The position numbers were made by a program, and so were the translations under genes. A stretch of 64,000 bases of DNA from JABSQH01 sp965230015 (lineage in GTDB: Bacteria; Actinomycetota; Acidimicrobiia; Acidimicrobiales; Ilumatobacteraceae). The notes beneath the pieces are model-generated. The model was not told the DNA's origin. It searched no databases and worked only from the letters and a program-made list of their open reading frames with translations. The stretch covers positions 1 to 64,000 of the forward strand of contig CBDDKF010000015.1 of NCBI GenBank assembly GCA_965230015.1. Direction: 5' to 3'. This document shows, piece after piece, positions 11,401-19,331 of the stretch (the stretch's first letter is position 1; each line of letters begins with the position of its first letter).

Positions 11401-11997
11401 GACCTCGAGCTGGTCCAGTCGACGGGCTCGACCCCGGTCGGGATCGGACGCGATGGCCCTACTCGATTCCTCGCCGTCGGTGCAGGCAACGAGGTGACGA
11501 TCCGCGAGTGGACACCAACGAGTGGATGGGCCGTCACCGACACGATCGATGTCGACGGCGAGGTGGCGTCGATCTCACTCGACTACTTCAGCGAGTTCCT
11601 CGCCATCGGCCAGCCCGATCTCGGGAGGGTCAGCGTGTACAACAAGCCATGGTGGAAGTCGGAATGGGCCCACTTCAAGGACATCGATCAGCCGGATGGT
11701 TTCGGTGCCGACGTGGGCTACACGTGGAAGCGACTGACCGTGACGTCGCGCGATGGCCAACTGGTGCGGGTGTACCGCGATACGGCGCCCCAAGCCTGGG
11801 GAAATCACGGCGACTGGACGCAGTCATTCGTCACCGGCAGCGGCACGGCGATCGGAGCGACGACGGGGGGCCTCGATGCCACCGAGACGCGGACCGTGGC
11901 CAGTCGCCAACCGGTGCAAGAGGTGTGGGACCGGTTCTTCTACCAGGGCTGGGGCCCGCTCGGCGGGGTCCAGCAGCTCACCACGTTCTTGCGGTAA
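8467..11997 (+). CDS. Giant exported beta-rich protein with PA14-like and propeller-like parts
   Basis: 1176 residues. The ATG at 8467 follows AAGGA and begins a signal peptide (HVPLAASAAAVALLAPLLSS). Near residue 100 PGESYAWSAY matches the HGRTYAWTV stretch of the divergent RHS protein, so the two share an N-terminal domain type. A PA14-like segment (GYLRVPESGTYLFGTQSPGG) lies about 300-490. Two stretches about 580-710 and 760-890 look duplicated (pattern LxVxFDRDxxLxxG then TDGxVY). Phrases such as ISPDGNTIAVL and LDYFSEFLAIGQPD in the last 250 residues suggest beta-propeller blades. No catalytic motif was recognised. The divergent placement and shared domain suggest it works outside the cell with the RHS protein; that link is inference. 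Confidence 0.8.
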   Translation: MNKHVPLAASAAAVALLAPLLSSGTRIDAEEPPPRDRFGVAESPATPVDGPIYDTTTPVLSVDDPTGDVHFVVVDQSGRVVTGSGPIDDDQWQVHDGVLQPGESYAWSAYTTTGSTAAAVGAPDVLGDGTISGDMTYGAKIVEFVEEQPLEPFSINPTAGPSGQSNGLATDFFPHYDIADQVELDDDGNPVEEISPKLRPSPGSHVVSTTAGWTVVDDEHFGLCPLEERARKPAPGEFPPPPLIYEPTEAILCDVAFTIEAEATVIDDGGEAAAHNVAGRNVVPSDSMIINRDLAVDDGFVVSTTGEYSISPTFSLQTEFGFRSLGYLRVPESGTYLFGTQSPGGAEAFIYISTEDDLGKTLISDPDAWSPTTLGETYTARTERFRFENKENGSSTSGDALYNYRSRTYEYGVDDTDWIQPDGAFVRGLVDDLRNAGPRADEVRYGEPVHLEAGVNYPLAFTGWVGPLTGDIGLHVDSEITGTTPVPFDWLTPAQPGVVDFDRTMGSDVADVGAIAAAISGHGDTLAVLDAQGDLHFSSSDGGYGWTEVATLPGIATAMPVIQPTTPYDVDAGASTGAGKRHFESANGQLVGELVDGELRVFGGPVEMVDPAVQEPTTIEYLDVRFDRDGTLISGTVDGSTPMQRTDPNGLVYVGPNENGRIVLDTITDGSLSVTSGALEVVLEDDAWLTHPGRLDNRVVLALDIEPTEPAPTTVKTMAIDDAGATLVTAVDRPAIVPSEAFGGRLSLNTTGSSGHNLPDGLVTIDTIMGGGDSSLAIVDGRYSFRSDPLVLEGPEFSEPITVDALEVTFDRDFGLAEGHAAGRLVATDGVVYELDTVQAATLDLANGHVTINLSDTSQDLFHMLSSLTVLTFELEVLPGDAPAFDVAIIEKRDVEQPWSTTNRQITQLNTLLDDAGLERPAMSTESDAIQSVHISPDGNTIAVLQPVADGAGARVVIVDRDDRDDSWKVIGDVPLALDLELVQSTGSTPVGIGRDGPTRFLAVGAGNEVTIREWTPTSGWAVTDTIDVDGEVASISLDYFSEFLAIGQPDLGRVSVYNKPWWKSEWAHFKDIDQPDGFGADVGYTWKRLTVTSRDGQLVRVYRDTAPQAWGNHGDWTQSFVTGSGTAIGATTGGLDATETRTVASRQPVQEVWDRFFYQGWGPLGGVQQLTTFLR

Positions 11998-12047
11998 CGC
12001 AAACCTCGGGTACCGGTCGCGCGTCGGCGCCGTCGTCGGCTCCTGGC

Positions 12048-12845
12048 TTACGACGATCTCGGTGCCCGTTCCAAGCGCTCGGCGGCGATGGCGATTCGTT
12101 CTTCGGTGGTCGCCCAGCGCCACACCGCCAGCAGTAGCAGCGGCAACGTCATCGCCATTCCGCTGACCCACATGATGGACGCAGCGACGCGCTGGTCGTC
12201 GACGGCAGCGGCATCACCGAGTTGCTCGGCGTACGTGGGCACGAGCGGTGCACTGGCCGTGAGCAGCACGATCCCCAGCATCGCGGTGCCGGCGATCACG
12301 GCGAACACAGAGCCGACGCGCGTCACCGCTGCGGCGCGACCGACGCCGCGCACCGCTGCCCACAATGCGACGGCGGATGCGAGATAGGCGATGTGCTCGA
12401 GGTCGTGCACCAGTCGGTTGTCGAGCGCCAGGTCGTAGATGCCCGTGAGGTGAGTGACGAAGAGCACGACGATGAACGACACGGGCGCAACGATCGGCGC
12501 CCACCGGTGCCACCAGCCGGCAACCTGTCGTTCGGTCGGCGAGGTGCGGCGGAGGCTCGGCCATGCCATGAGCACCGTGGTGACCGGAGCGGCGAGCACG
12601 AGCAGCGGGGCGGCCACCACGATCATCAGCAGGTGCTGGATCATGTGGCCGCTGAATCGCTCGAGCGCCAGCGCTTCGATTGGCGGCGACGTGGCGATCA
12701 GCACCATGCCAACACCACCGCACCACGACGCCAACCTCCAGTTCGGCCCACGCGTCCGCACCCACGCAGCGCCATAGACCCCGATGGCGACGAGTCCACC
12801 GATGAGCACGATCACGTGCTCGACCACGCTGGCGTGCGCGATCAC
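12048..12845 (-). CDS. ctaG: Cytochrome c oxidase assembly protein, CtaG (caa3) type
   Basis: 265 residues with about seven hydrophobic segments. It carries the His signatures of the caa3-type CtaG family: HMIQHLLMIV, THLTGIYDLA and VHDLEHIAYL. This family helps insert copper into the CuB site of cytochrome oxidase in the membrane. It is the last gene of the leftward respiratory run, separated from ctaF by about 145 bases that hold a twin palindrome, so its expression may be set differently from the upstream genes. The ATG at 12845 gives the full first membrane segment. Confidence 0.88.
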   Translation of the reverse strand: MIAHASVVEHVIVLIGGLVAIGVYGAAWVRTRGPNWRLASWCGGVGMVLIATSPPIEALALERFSGHMIQHLLMIVVAAPLLVLAAPVTTVLMAWPSLRRTSPTERQVAGWWHRWAPIVAPVSFIVVLFVTHLTGIYDLALDNRLVHDLEHIAYLASAVALWAAVRGVGRAAAVTRVGSVFAVIAGTAMLGIVLLTASAPLVPTYAEQLGDAAAVDDQRVAASIMWVSGMAMTLPLLLLAVWRWATTEERIAIAAERLERAPRSS

Positions 12846-12864
12846 GCCGCCTCCCCCCGTTCTC

Positions 12865-12980
12865 CTGTCGATATCGCGCGCGAGGCGCGCGCGATCGACA
12901 GAATTTCCGCGGTAGTCCCGGCCCTCTCCGAATTTCTGTCGGATACGCGCGCACGGCGCGCGATTTCGACAGAAATTCGG
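12865..12980. repeat. Twin palindromes (REP/BIME-like or RNA structure) between ctaF and ctaG
   Basis: Two related hairpins. The first, 12865-12901, has arms CTGTCGAT/ATCGACAG and CGCGCGCG/CGCGCGCG, a 2-nt bulge and an AGG loop. The second, 12928-12980, has perfect 14-bp outer arms CCGAATTTCTGTCG/CGACAGAAATTCGG and an inner GCGCGC/GCGCGC stem. They share the CTGTCG...GCGCGC...CGACAG plan and the flanking AATTTC, so they look like two copies of one element. No second locus with it was noticed in this window. Confidence 0.75.
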
Positions 12981-12990
12981 GGTGACGTGA

Positions 12991-13371
12991 TCATGTGTCG
13001 GCGTCGTAGACGAGGAGCAGCGCTTGGGAGGCGACGATGGCCACGCCGGCGATCGTCATCCACGAGCCGACGGCCAAGCCGAGGACGATGGCGGTGACGC
13101 CGACGGCCATCGTGATCGGGCGCAGGCTGGCGGTGGAGTACACGCCGACCACGCCTTGCACGTCGGTGACGTCGGCGTCGTCGCGATCTTCGGCACGGGT
13201 GCCGTAGCGGCGGCCCCACTCCCACGCCCAGCCGGCGATCAACCCGCCGATTGCCGTGGCCATGAGGAGGAGGGCGACGCCGATCGGTTCACCGCCCACC
13301 AACATGTACGTCACGCCAATCACCGTGAAGTAGATGCCGACGCCGGCCCACAACCACGTTTCCGGTTTCAC
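12991..13371 (-). CDS. ctaF: Cytochrome c oxidase subunit IV, actinobacterial type
   Basis: 126 residues with four hydrophobic segments: two before and two after a charged middle loop (GRRYGTRAEDRDDADVTD). This layout and the WAWEWGRRYG motif match actinobacterial subunit IV of the aa3 oxidase. Its ATG overlaps the ctaD stop by four bases (ATGA), so translation is coupled. It stabilises the aa3 complex in the membrane. The stop codon is followed within 15 bases by the twin palindrome. Confidence 0.88.
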   Translation of the reverse strand: MKPETWLWAGVGIYFTVIGVTYMLVGGEPIGVALLLMATAIGGLIAGWAWEWGRRYGTRAEDRDDADVTDVQGVVGVYSTASLRPITMAVGVTAIVLGLAVGSWMTIAGVAIVASQALLLVYDADT

Positions 13372-15254
13372 GACTGATCTCCTCCGCCGTCGCCGTCATC
13401 CGAACTCGGTTCGTCCGGCGCGCCCTCGGCGTGTGCCGTCGCCGCGTCACCAACGAGCGGTCGCCAGTTGTCGTCGACACCCTCGCGATCGCCCCACGCC
13501 TCTGCCACCTCGGGATTGCCGACGTCGTCGTGGTTGATCCATCGCAGATCGAACACCGGTCGTTCCGAGCGGATCGGTGGCAGCCAGTCGAAGTTGTGCT
13601 CTGGTGGCGGCGACGAAGTGGCCCACTCGAGCGAGTTGGCTTCCCACGGGTCGGCCCCTTCGGTACGCGGCGCGCGGAACGACTTGACGATCGCGATCAC
13701 GAACGGCACCACCGAGGCCGCCAAGATCAGGTAGCCGAACGAGGCGATGCGGTTCCACAACTCGAAGTTCTCGACCGGCTCGTAGTCGGGCACCCGGCGG
13801 GGCATGCCGTCGCGTCCGAGGAAGTGCATGAAGAAGAACGTGACGTTGAAGCCGATCATCAGCAGCCAGAACTGCCACGTGGCCAACCGTTCCGACAGCT
13901 TCTTGCCGGTGACCTTCGGCCACCAGAAGTAGAGCGCCGCGAACATGGCGAAGATCACGGTGCCGCCCATCACGTAGTGGAAGTGGGCGACCACGAAGTA
14001 CGAGTCGGAGAGGTGGAAGTCCAGCGTCGGCGAGGCGAGGATCACGCCGGTGACGCCACCGACCACGAAGGTCACGAGGAAGCCGATCGAGAACTTCATC
14101 GGCGCCTCGAAACTGATCGAGCCACCCCACATCGACCCGATCCAGTTGAACACCTTCACCCCGGTGGGCACGGCGATCAGCGCCGAGGTCAACGCGAAGA
14201 ACACCACCAACACCTCGCCGGTGACGAACATGTGGTGCGCCCACACCGACGTGGACAGCGCACCGATGGTCAACGTGGCGAGGACGAGACCCTTGTAGCC
14301 GAACACCGGGCGTCGGGCGAACACCGGGAAGATCTCGGTGACCACGCCGAAGAACGGCAGCGCCACGATGTACACCTCGGGGTGACCGAAGAACCAGAAC
14401 AGGTGCTGCCACAGAATCGGCGAGCCGCCGTCGGTCGGGTCGTAGAAGTGGAACCCGAACAACCGGTCGAGTTGCAGCATGAACAACGCGCCCGACAGCA
14501 CCGGGAACGCCAGCAGCACCATGAACGAGGTGACCAGCAGGTTCCAGGTCATGATCGGCATGCGGAACAGCGTCATGCCCGGGGCGCGCAGCATGGTGAT
14601 GGTCGCGATGACGTTGACCGCAGTGAGCGTCCCCGAGGTACCCGTGAGGATGATCGCCACGATCCACATGTCGGCACCGAGACCTGGTGATGCCCCGGCA
14701 CCCGACAACGGCGGATAGGCGAACCACCCGAAGGCCGCGGCGCCGCCATCGGCCAGGAACCCGAGCAACATCACGATGCCACCGAGCACGTACAGCCAGT
14801 AGGAGAACGCGTTGAGTCGCGGGAAGGCCAAGTCGGGGGCGCCGATCTGCAACGGCACGAGGTAGTTGGCCAGCCCGAAGCCGAACGGGACGGCGAACAG
14901 GTACACCATCACGCTGCCGTGAATGGTGAACACGCCGTTGTACAGCTGCTCGGAGATGAACTGCTCGCCCGGTTCGGCGAGCTCGGCGCGGATCACACCG
15001 GCCAGCGCGCCGCCGATCGCCAGGAAGATCATCGAGGTGATCACGTAGGCCACGCCGAGCGCTTTGTGGTCGGTGGTGGTCAACCATCCGGTGATCGTCT
15101 TCGGTAGCCCCTCTTCGTGGCCTCCGTGATCGTCACCACCATCGCCGCCATCGCCGCCGTCGTCGCCGCCAAGGATCGAGTCGACCGAGACGAGTTGGCC
15201 CTCGTGGTCGGCGCCGAGCGGCGTGGTGGAACGGTCCGGATCGAGCGCGGTCAT
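13368..15254 (-). CDS. ctaD: Cytochrome c oxidase subunit I (aa3 type)
   Basis: 628 residues with at least twelve membrane segments. Haem and copper ligands are visible: IHGSVMVY for low-spin haem a, HPEVYIVALP for CuB and the cross-linked Tyr, WAHHMF for CuB, and VAHFHYVM for haem a3 and a. It has longer than usual hydrophilic ends: an N-terminal Gly/Asp/His-rich stretch (GGDDGGDGGDGGDDHGGHEEG) and an acidic C-terminus. It reduces oxygen to water and pumps protons. The ATG overlaps the ctaC stop (ATGA) at 15251-15254. Confidence 0.95.
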   Translation of the reverse strand: MTALDPDRSTTPLGADHEGQLVSVDSILGGDDGGDGGDGGDDHGGHEEGLPKTITGWLTTTDHKALGVAYVITSMIFLAIGGALAGVIRAELAEPGEQFISEQLYNGVFTIHGSVMVYLFAVPFGFGLANYLVPLQIGAPDLAFPRLNAFSYWLYVLGGIVMLLGFLADGGAAAFGWFAYPPLSGAGASPGLGADMWIVAIILTGTSGTLTAVNVIATITMLRAPGMTLFRMPIMTWNLLVTSFMVLLAFPVLSGALFMLQLDRLFGFHFYDPTDGGSPILWQHLFWFFGHPEVYIVALPFFGVVTEIFPVFARRPVFGYKGLVLATLTIGALSTSVWAHHMFVTGEVLVVFFALTSALIAVPTGVKVFNWIGSMWGGSISFEAPMKFSIGFLVTFVVGGVTGVILASPTLDFHLSDSYFVVAHFHYVMGGTVIFAMFAALYFWWPKVTGKKLSERLATWQFWLLMIGFNVTFFFMHFLGRDGMPRRVPDYEPVENFELWNRIASFGYLILAASVVPFVIAIVKSFRAPRTEGADPWEANSLEWATSSPPPEHNFDWLPPIRSERPVFDLRWINHDDVGNPEVAEAWGDREGVDDNWRPLVGDAATAHAEGAPDEPSSDDGDGGGDQS

Positions 15255-15973
15255 GTCTCGCCACCCCCATCGTCTGTCTGATCGGCGGCGGTCTGGTCAG
15301 CGGTTTGTTGTTCGGCGATCCAGGCGTCGAACTCGTCGGGTTCGAGGATCCGCACCTCGAAGCGCATCCTGCCGTGGGCCAAGCCGCAGTACTCGGCGCA
15401 CACACCAGCGTTGGGGTAGTACCCGGCGACGTCTTCGATGTCGACCGAGAACCGTCCCGGCGAGCCGGGGATCATGTCGCGCTTGAAGCGGAACGCGGTG
15501 ATCCAGAACGAGTGGATCACGTCGAGCGACTGCAGTTCGAACGTGACCGACGAGCGCGCGGGCAGCACCAGCTCGGGGAACTCCTCGCCGGCGCCGGTCA
15601 CGCTGACGCCGCTGTCGGGATAGTCGAACTGCCATTGCCATTGCGCGGCGGTGACCTGCACGACCAGATCGGGGTCGTCGTCGATCTCCTCGATCGCTTC
15701 GACCGTGATCACCGTGATGGCGAACAACCCGGCGATGATCAACAACGGAATGATCGTGTAGGCCAGCTCGACTGGGACGTTGTACTGCTTCTGTGACGGC
15801 AGCCCGTCGCCGTCGCGGCGACGGAAGCGGATGATCACGTACAGCACCAAGATGGCGACGAACGCAGCGACCGCGATCGCCAGGTACAGGTAGATGTCCC
15901 ACACCCATTCGGTTTCGTCGGCTTCGGACGTGACAGGGGGGTCGAGGCCGGCAGGCAACGCGGCGAGGATCAT
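15251..15973 (-). CDS. ctaC: Cytochrome c oxidase subunit II
   Basis: 240 residues. Two membrane segments (about 25-50 and 70-92) are followed by a cupredoxin domain facing outside. The dinuclear CuA ligands are complete: His in VIHSFW, then CAEYCGLAHGRM (C-x3-C-x3-H-x2-M). QWQWQFDYP is the conserved aromatic patch for electron entry from cytochrome c. There is no clear lipobox, unlike some actinobacterial CtaC proteins. It overlaps qcrB upstream and ctaD downstream by four bases each. Confidence 0.94.
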   Translation of the reverse strand: MILAALPAGLDPPVTSEADETEWVWDIYLYLAIAVAAFVAILVLYVIIRFRRRDGDGLPSQKQYNVPVELAYTIIPLLIIAGLFAITVITVEAIEEIDDDPDLVVQVTAAQWQWQFDYPDSGVSVTGAGEEFPELVLPARSSVTFELQSLDVIHSFWITAFRFKRDMIPGSPGRFSVDIEDVAGYYPNAGVCAEYCGLAHGRMRFEVRILEPDEFDAWIAEQQTADQTAADQTDDGGGET

Positions 15974-17568
15974 GGCTCGGCCACCTCGCGTTGCGTGTCG
16001 GTCTCGTCGGCGGAGGCACCGTTGCCGTTGCTGCTGCCGTTGGTGGCGGTCCGCTGGTCGACCGGCGCACCCTCGGAGTCGATCGGCTCGAGGAACTCGT
16101 ACCCGCCCGACGAGGTGCGCACCACCGGCGACTCACGTTCGGTGCGCCGGGGTCCTGGCCGGTCGCGCAGCGAGATGCACACACGGCGGGCGATGAAGAA
16201 CGACAACGGCGGCGCGATCAGGATCGAGATCTGAAGGATGGTGGTGACCCGTCCGACGGCGATGTCGAAGGTCTTGGCCACGATGTCTTGGGCGCCGCCG
16301 ATGAACAGGATCGACACGAAGGTGATGCAGGCCACCCCGAAGGCGGTGCGGTTGGGCGCATCGCGCGGCCGGTCGAGGAGGTTGTGTTCGTCGTAGTCGC
16401 CGGTGAGACGGCGGTCGAGCCACGGCACGAGATACAGCCCGCCGAAGATCAGACCCGACACGATCACACCCGAGTAGAAGATGTTGTTGATCACGATCGG
16501 GCCGATGCGCGTCTCCCACGGCGGCATCAGGCGCAGCGATCCCTCGAGGAATCCGATGTACCAGTCGGGCTGCGAGAACGATGTGGCGGCGCCGATGTCG
16601 TAGGGGCCGTACAGCCAGATCGGGTTGATGGTGAACAGCGCCCCCATCATCGTGATCATCCCGGCGACGAGGAAGAACAGGCCGATCGACTTGAGGGCGA
16701 ACGACGGCCACACCCGCTCGCCGACCACGTTGTCTTCGGTGCGGCCGGGACCGCGGAACTGGGTGTGCTTCTGGTGCCACACCATGCCGAGGTGCAGGGC
16801 GAGCAACGCGGCGATCAAGCCGGGGATGATCAAGATGTGCACCGGATACAACCGGCCGATGATCTCGGTACCGGGCCACTCGCCGCCGAAGATCAGGTAG
16901 ACGAGCCGTTCGCCGACGAACGGGATCGCCAAGATGATCGCGTAGGTGATGCGTAGTCCGGTTCCCGACAGCAGGTCGTCGGGCAGCGAATAGCCGGTGA
17001 ACCCGGCGGCGAGGGCGAGCACCAGCAGCGTGAGGCCGACGTACCAGTTGAGGTCGCGCGGCCGGCGGTACGCACCGGTGAAGTAGATGCGCGCCATGTG
17101 CAGGGCAATCGCCCCCATGAACACCAACGCCGCCCAGTGGTGCATCTGGCGGATCAGCAGTCCGCCCTTCACTTCGAAACTGATGCGCATCACCGAGTTG
17201 AACGCCGACGACACCTCTTGGCCTTGCAGCGGCACGTACGACCCGGTGTACGTGAGGGTGTCTTGTGACCCGGCGAAGAACAGCGTGAGGTACACGCCGG
17301 TGAGCACGAGGATGACGAAGCTGTACAGCGCCAACTCGCCCCACAGGAACGAGAAGTGCGAGGGAAACACCTTGCGCAGCGTCTTGGTCAACCACGCGCC
17401 CGCGCCGAGCCGGCCGGTGACGTTGTTGACGTATCGCTCCACGAGCGTGCGGTCCTCTTTGAAGGTCGGTTCGACCGTGCTGCCATCGGCGTCGCTGACG
17501 GCGTCGGCCGTGTCCGCGGCGGTATCCGACGCGGCGGTCGACTGCTGGGGCAGCGTGTCGTCGCTCAC
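15970..17568 (-). CDS. qcrB: Cytochrome b subunit of the menaquinol-cytochrome c reductase
   Basis: 532 residues from GTG at 17568. The start is chosen because GTGA overlaps the qcrA stop and no ATG lies closer. The b-haem ligands are in HHWAALVFMGAIALHMAR and LYPVHILIIPGLIAALLALH. The characteristic actinobacterial loop HTQFRGPGRTEDNVVGERVW follows. The quinol-site PEW motif is replaced by PPWE. The N-terminal 50 residues are acidic and the C-terminal 90 are polar, as in other fused-type actinobacterial QcrB. It passes electrons from menaquinol to QcrA and QcrC in the membrane. Confidence 0.94.
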   Translation of the reverse strand: MSDDTLPQQSTAASDTAADTADAVSDADGSTVEPTFKEDRTLVERYVNNVTGRLGAGAWLTKTLRKVFPSHFSFLWGELALYSFVILVLTGVYLTLFFAGSQDTLTYTGSYVPLQGQEVSSAFNSVMRISFEVKGGLLIRQMHHWAALVFMGAIALHMARIYFTGAYRRPRDLNWYVGLTLLVLALAAGFTGYSLPDDLLSGTGLRITYAIILAIPFVGERLVYLIFGGEWPGTEIIGRLYPVHILIIPGLIAALLALHLGMVWHQKHTQFRGPGRTEDNVVGERVWPSFALKSIGLFFLVAGMITMMGALFTINPIWLYGPYDIGAATSFSQPDWYIGFLEGSLRLMPPWETRIGPIVINNIFYSGVIVSGLIFGGLYLVPWLDRRLTGDYDEHNLLDRPRDAPNRTAFGVACITFVSILFIGGAQDIVAKTFDIAVGRVTTILQISILIAPPLSFFIARRVCISLRDRPGPRRTERESPVVRTSSGGYEFLEPIDSEGAPVDQRTATNGSSNGNGASADETDTQREVAEP

Positions 17569-18486
17569 GTGCCACCGTCCGTCCAGCTGATCGGACCGAC
17601 CGTGCGGTCGAAGTCCGCCTGCGACACGAGAAAGCCCTCGTCGTCGATCGCCAATGCGAGCTGCGGCAACGAGCGCGGTGCGGGCCCACCGATGGGCCGG
17701 GCCGAGTCGACCGGGTCGAACACCGACTGGTGACAGGGGCACACCAGTTGGCGCAGCGTTTCGGGGAGCTCGGTCGTCGATACCGAACAGACCGACCGAG
17801 CAGCCGGCGTGGGTACAGATCTTGGAGTACGCGACCCACCCGTCGATGGCGCCGCGCTCGATCGTCCGCTCGGTGAGCAGACCCGGCTGCACGCGGAGCA
17901 ACACGACCTGGCCGTCGTCGAGACCGATCGAACCTTCGGGGAACACCGTGGCTAGTTGGTCGAAGATCTCCGACGATGCGCTGATGGGCTCGCCGTTGCT
18001 GGTCACCAGCCGGGTGCCCATCCCCCACCCGGTGCGTTGCCGCTCGCCCTGTGGCTTGGGGCCGAGCGAACCGATCGGGCCGATGAAACCGACCGCCAAG
18101 CTGGCGATCGATCCGGCGAAGAGCACCGTGAGCAGCCGCCGACGACCGACGGTCTGTTTTGTCAGTTCGATCTCCTCGGCGAAGTCGTCGCGCTCTTCCA
18201 CGGTGGTGCGCAACCGCTCGCGCTGTTGCACCACGTTCTCGTCGAGGTCGAGGTACTTCGACCACGAGACCATGCCGAAGCCGATTCCGAGCAACGCCAC
18301 GCCGAGCCCTACCCCGAGCACGCGGTCCTCGTCGTTCCAATAGCCCCACGCTGCGGCGAGACCTCCGCCGACGGCGATGACGAACGCCGCCACGGCGAAC
18401 TTGAATGCGCGCGCTTCGATCGCCGCCTGGGTCACCTCGGGAACGGCCGGTGGGGCGTCCGATGCGGGGCGTTCGTCGATGGTCAT
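17565..18486 (-). CDS. qcrA: Rieske iron-sulfur subunit of the bc complex; apparent +1 frameshift
   Basis: The ATG at 18486 overlaps the qcrC stop (ATGA). An N-terminal part with three hydrophobic segments is followed by the Rieske domain. The first cluster motif CTHAGCSVG is in one frame. The second, CPCHQS, lies in another frame that ends at TGA 17565-17567 and overlaps the GTG of qcrB. The span is 922 bases, one more than a multiple of three, so a single extra base near 17775-17795 explains it. The corrected protein would be about 306 residues. The protein is needed for the bcc-aa3 chain, so I favour a consensus error over a real null gene. It carries electrons from quinol to the c-haems. 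Confidence 0.85.
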
Positions 18487-19331
18487 GCCGGCGCCACCTC
18501 CTCGCTCGGCTCGTCGGTCACCGACGGCTCGGTCGACGGCCCATCGTCGTCCGGCGCAGTGTCGTCGCGCGGGTGATTGCGCCCGGGCTTGGCATGACCG
18601 ATCCAACGGGTGAGGGCGATCAGCGGAACGAGTGCGAGCAGCCAGGCGGCGAGTCCTTCGGCGGCGGGTCCTGCACCGCCGAACGCGGTGGCGTCGGTGG
18701 TGCCTTGTTGGTTGAGGTCTTCGACGTACGCAGCGATGTCGTTGATCTCCTGTTCGCTGAACGTCGAGAAGATCGGCATGGCCCCCGGGCCGACGAGGAT
18801 CGCTTCGCCGATCTCGGTGGGTGTCGCGAGGGCCAACGCGGGCGCGCGACGGTTGCCGCCAATCGGCGCCCCTGCGCCCGAGGCGACGTGGCACGCCGCA
18901 CAGTTGAGGAGATAGAGGTTGGCGCCGTTGCCGATGTCGGCACCCTCGATGTTCACCTCGGGGATGTCGGGTCCTGTCCCGAGGGTGCCAACGTGTTCGA
19001 CCAGGGCAACGATCTGTTCTTCGGAGAAGCGCACCGGCCCGCGGATCGCCTGCGCGCTCGGGTTGGCGAGCGGCATCCGTCCAGTGCGCAGCACGAAGTC
19101 GGCGGCTGCTTCTCCCTCTTGCAACAGGTCGGGACCGCGGCCCTCGATACCTTCGCCGACCGGTCCGTGGCATGCCGAGCAGTGGAGGTCGTAGAGCTGG
19201 GATCCGAGCTCGGGTGTTGGCGCCGGCGCACTTTGGCCCGCACCGGCGGGCGTGAGAAAGACGAACCCGGCGAACGCAACGGCGACCGCCACCGGAACGG
19301 CGATCAGCAGTCGCGCCCCGAGTGTCCTCAT
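18483..19331 (-). CDS. qcrC: Diheme cytochrome c subunit of the bc complex
   Basis: 282 residues. ATG 19331 overlaps the ctaE stop (ATGA). A signal anchor (LLIAVPVAVAVAFAGFVFLT) is followed by two c-type domains with CSACH and CAACH haem motifs and Met ligand candidates in GRMPLANP and GAMPIFS. A C-terminal membrane helix (WLLALVPLIALTRWIG) and an acidic cytoplasmic tail follow. This diheme QcrC replaces a soluble cytochrome c and passes electrons directly to CuA, as in other actinobacterial bcc-aa3 supercomplexes. Confidence 0.93.
   Translation of the reverse strand: MRTLGARLLIAVPVAVAVAFAGFVFLTPAGAGQSAPAPTPELGSQLYDLHCSACHGPVGEGIEGRGPDLLQEGEAAADFVLRTGRMPLANPSAQAIRGPVRFSEEQIVALVEHVGTLGTGPDIPEVNIEGADIGNGANLYLLNCAACHVASGAGAPIGGNRRAPALALATPTEIGEAILVGPGAMPIFSTFSEQEINDIAAYVEDLNQQGTTDATAFGGAGPAAEGLAAWLLALVPLIALTRWIGHAKPGRNHPRDDTAPDDDGPSTEPSVTDEPSEEVAPA

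Noticed and set aside
3433..11997. Mobile element around the RHS gene
   Set aside because: No transposase, integrase, terminal repeats or change of composition was seen.
12842..13225. Minus-strand frame covering the twin palindromes
   Set aside because: Composition is shadow-like and it overlaps ctaF in another frame.
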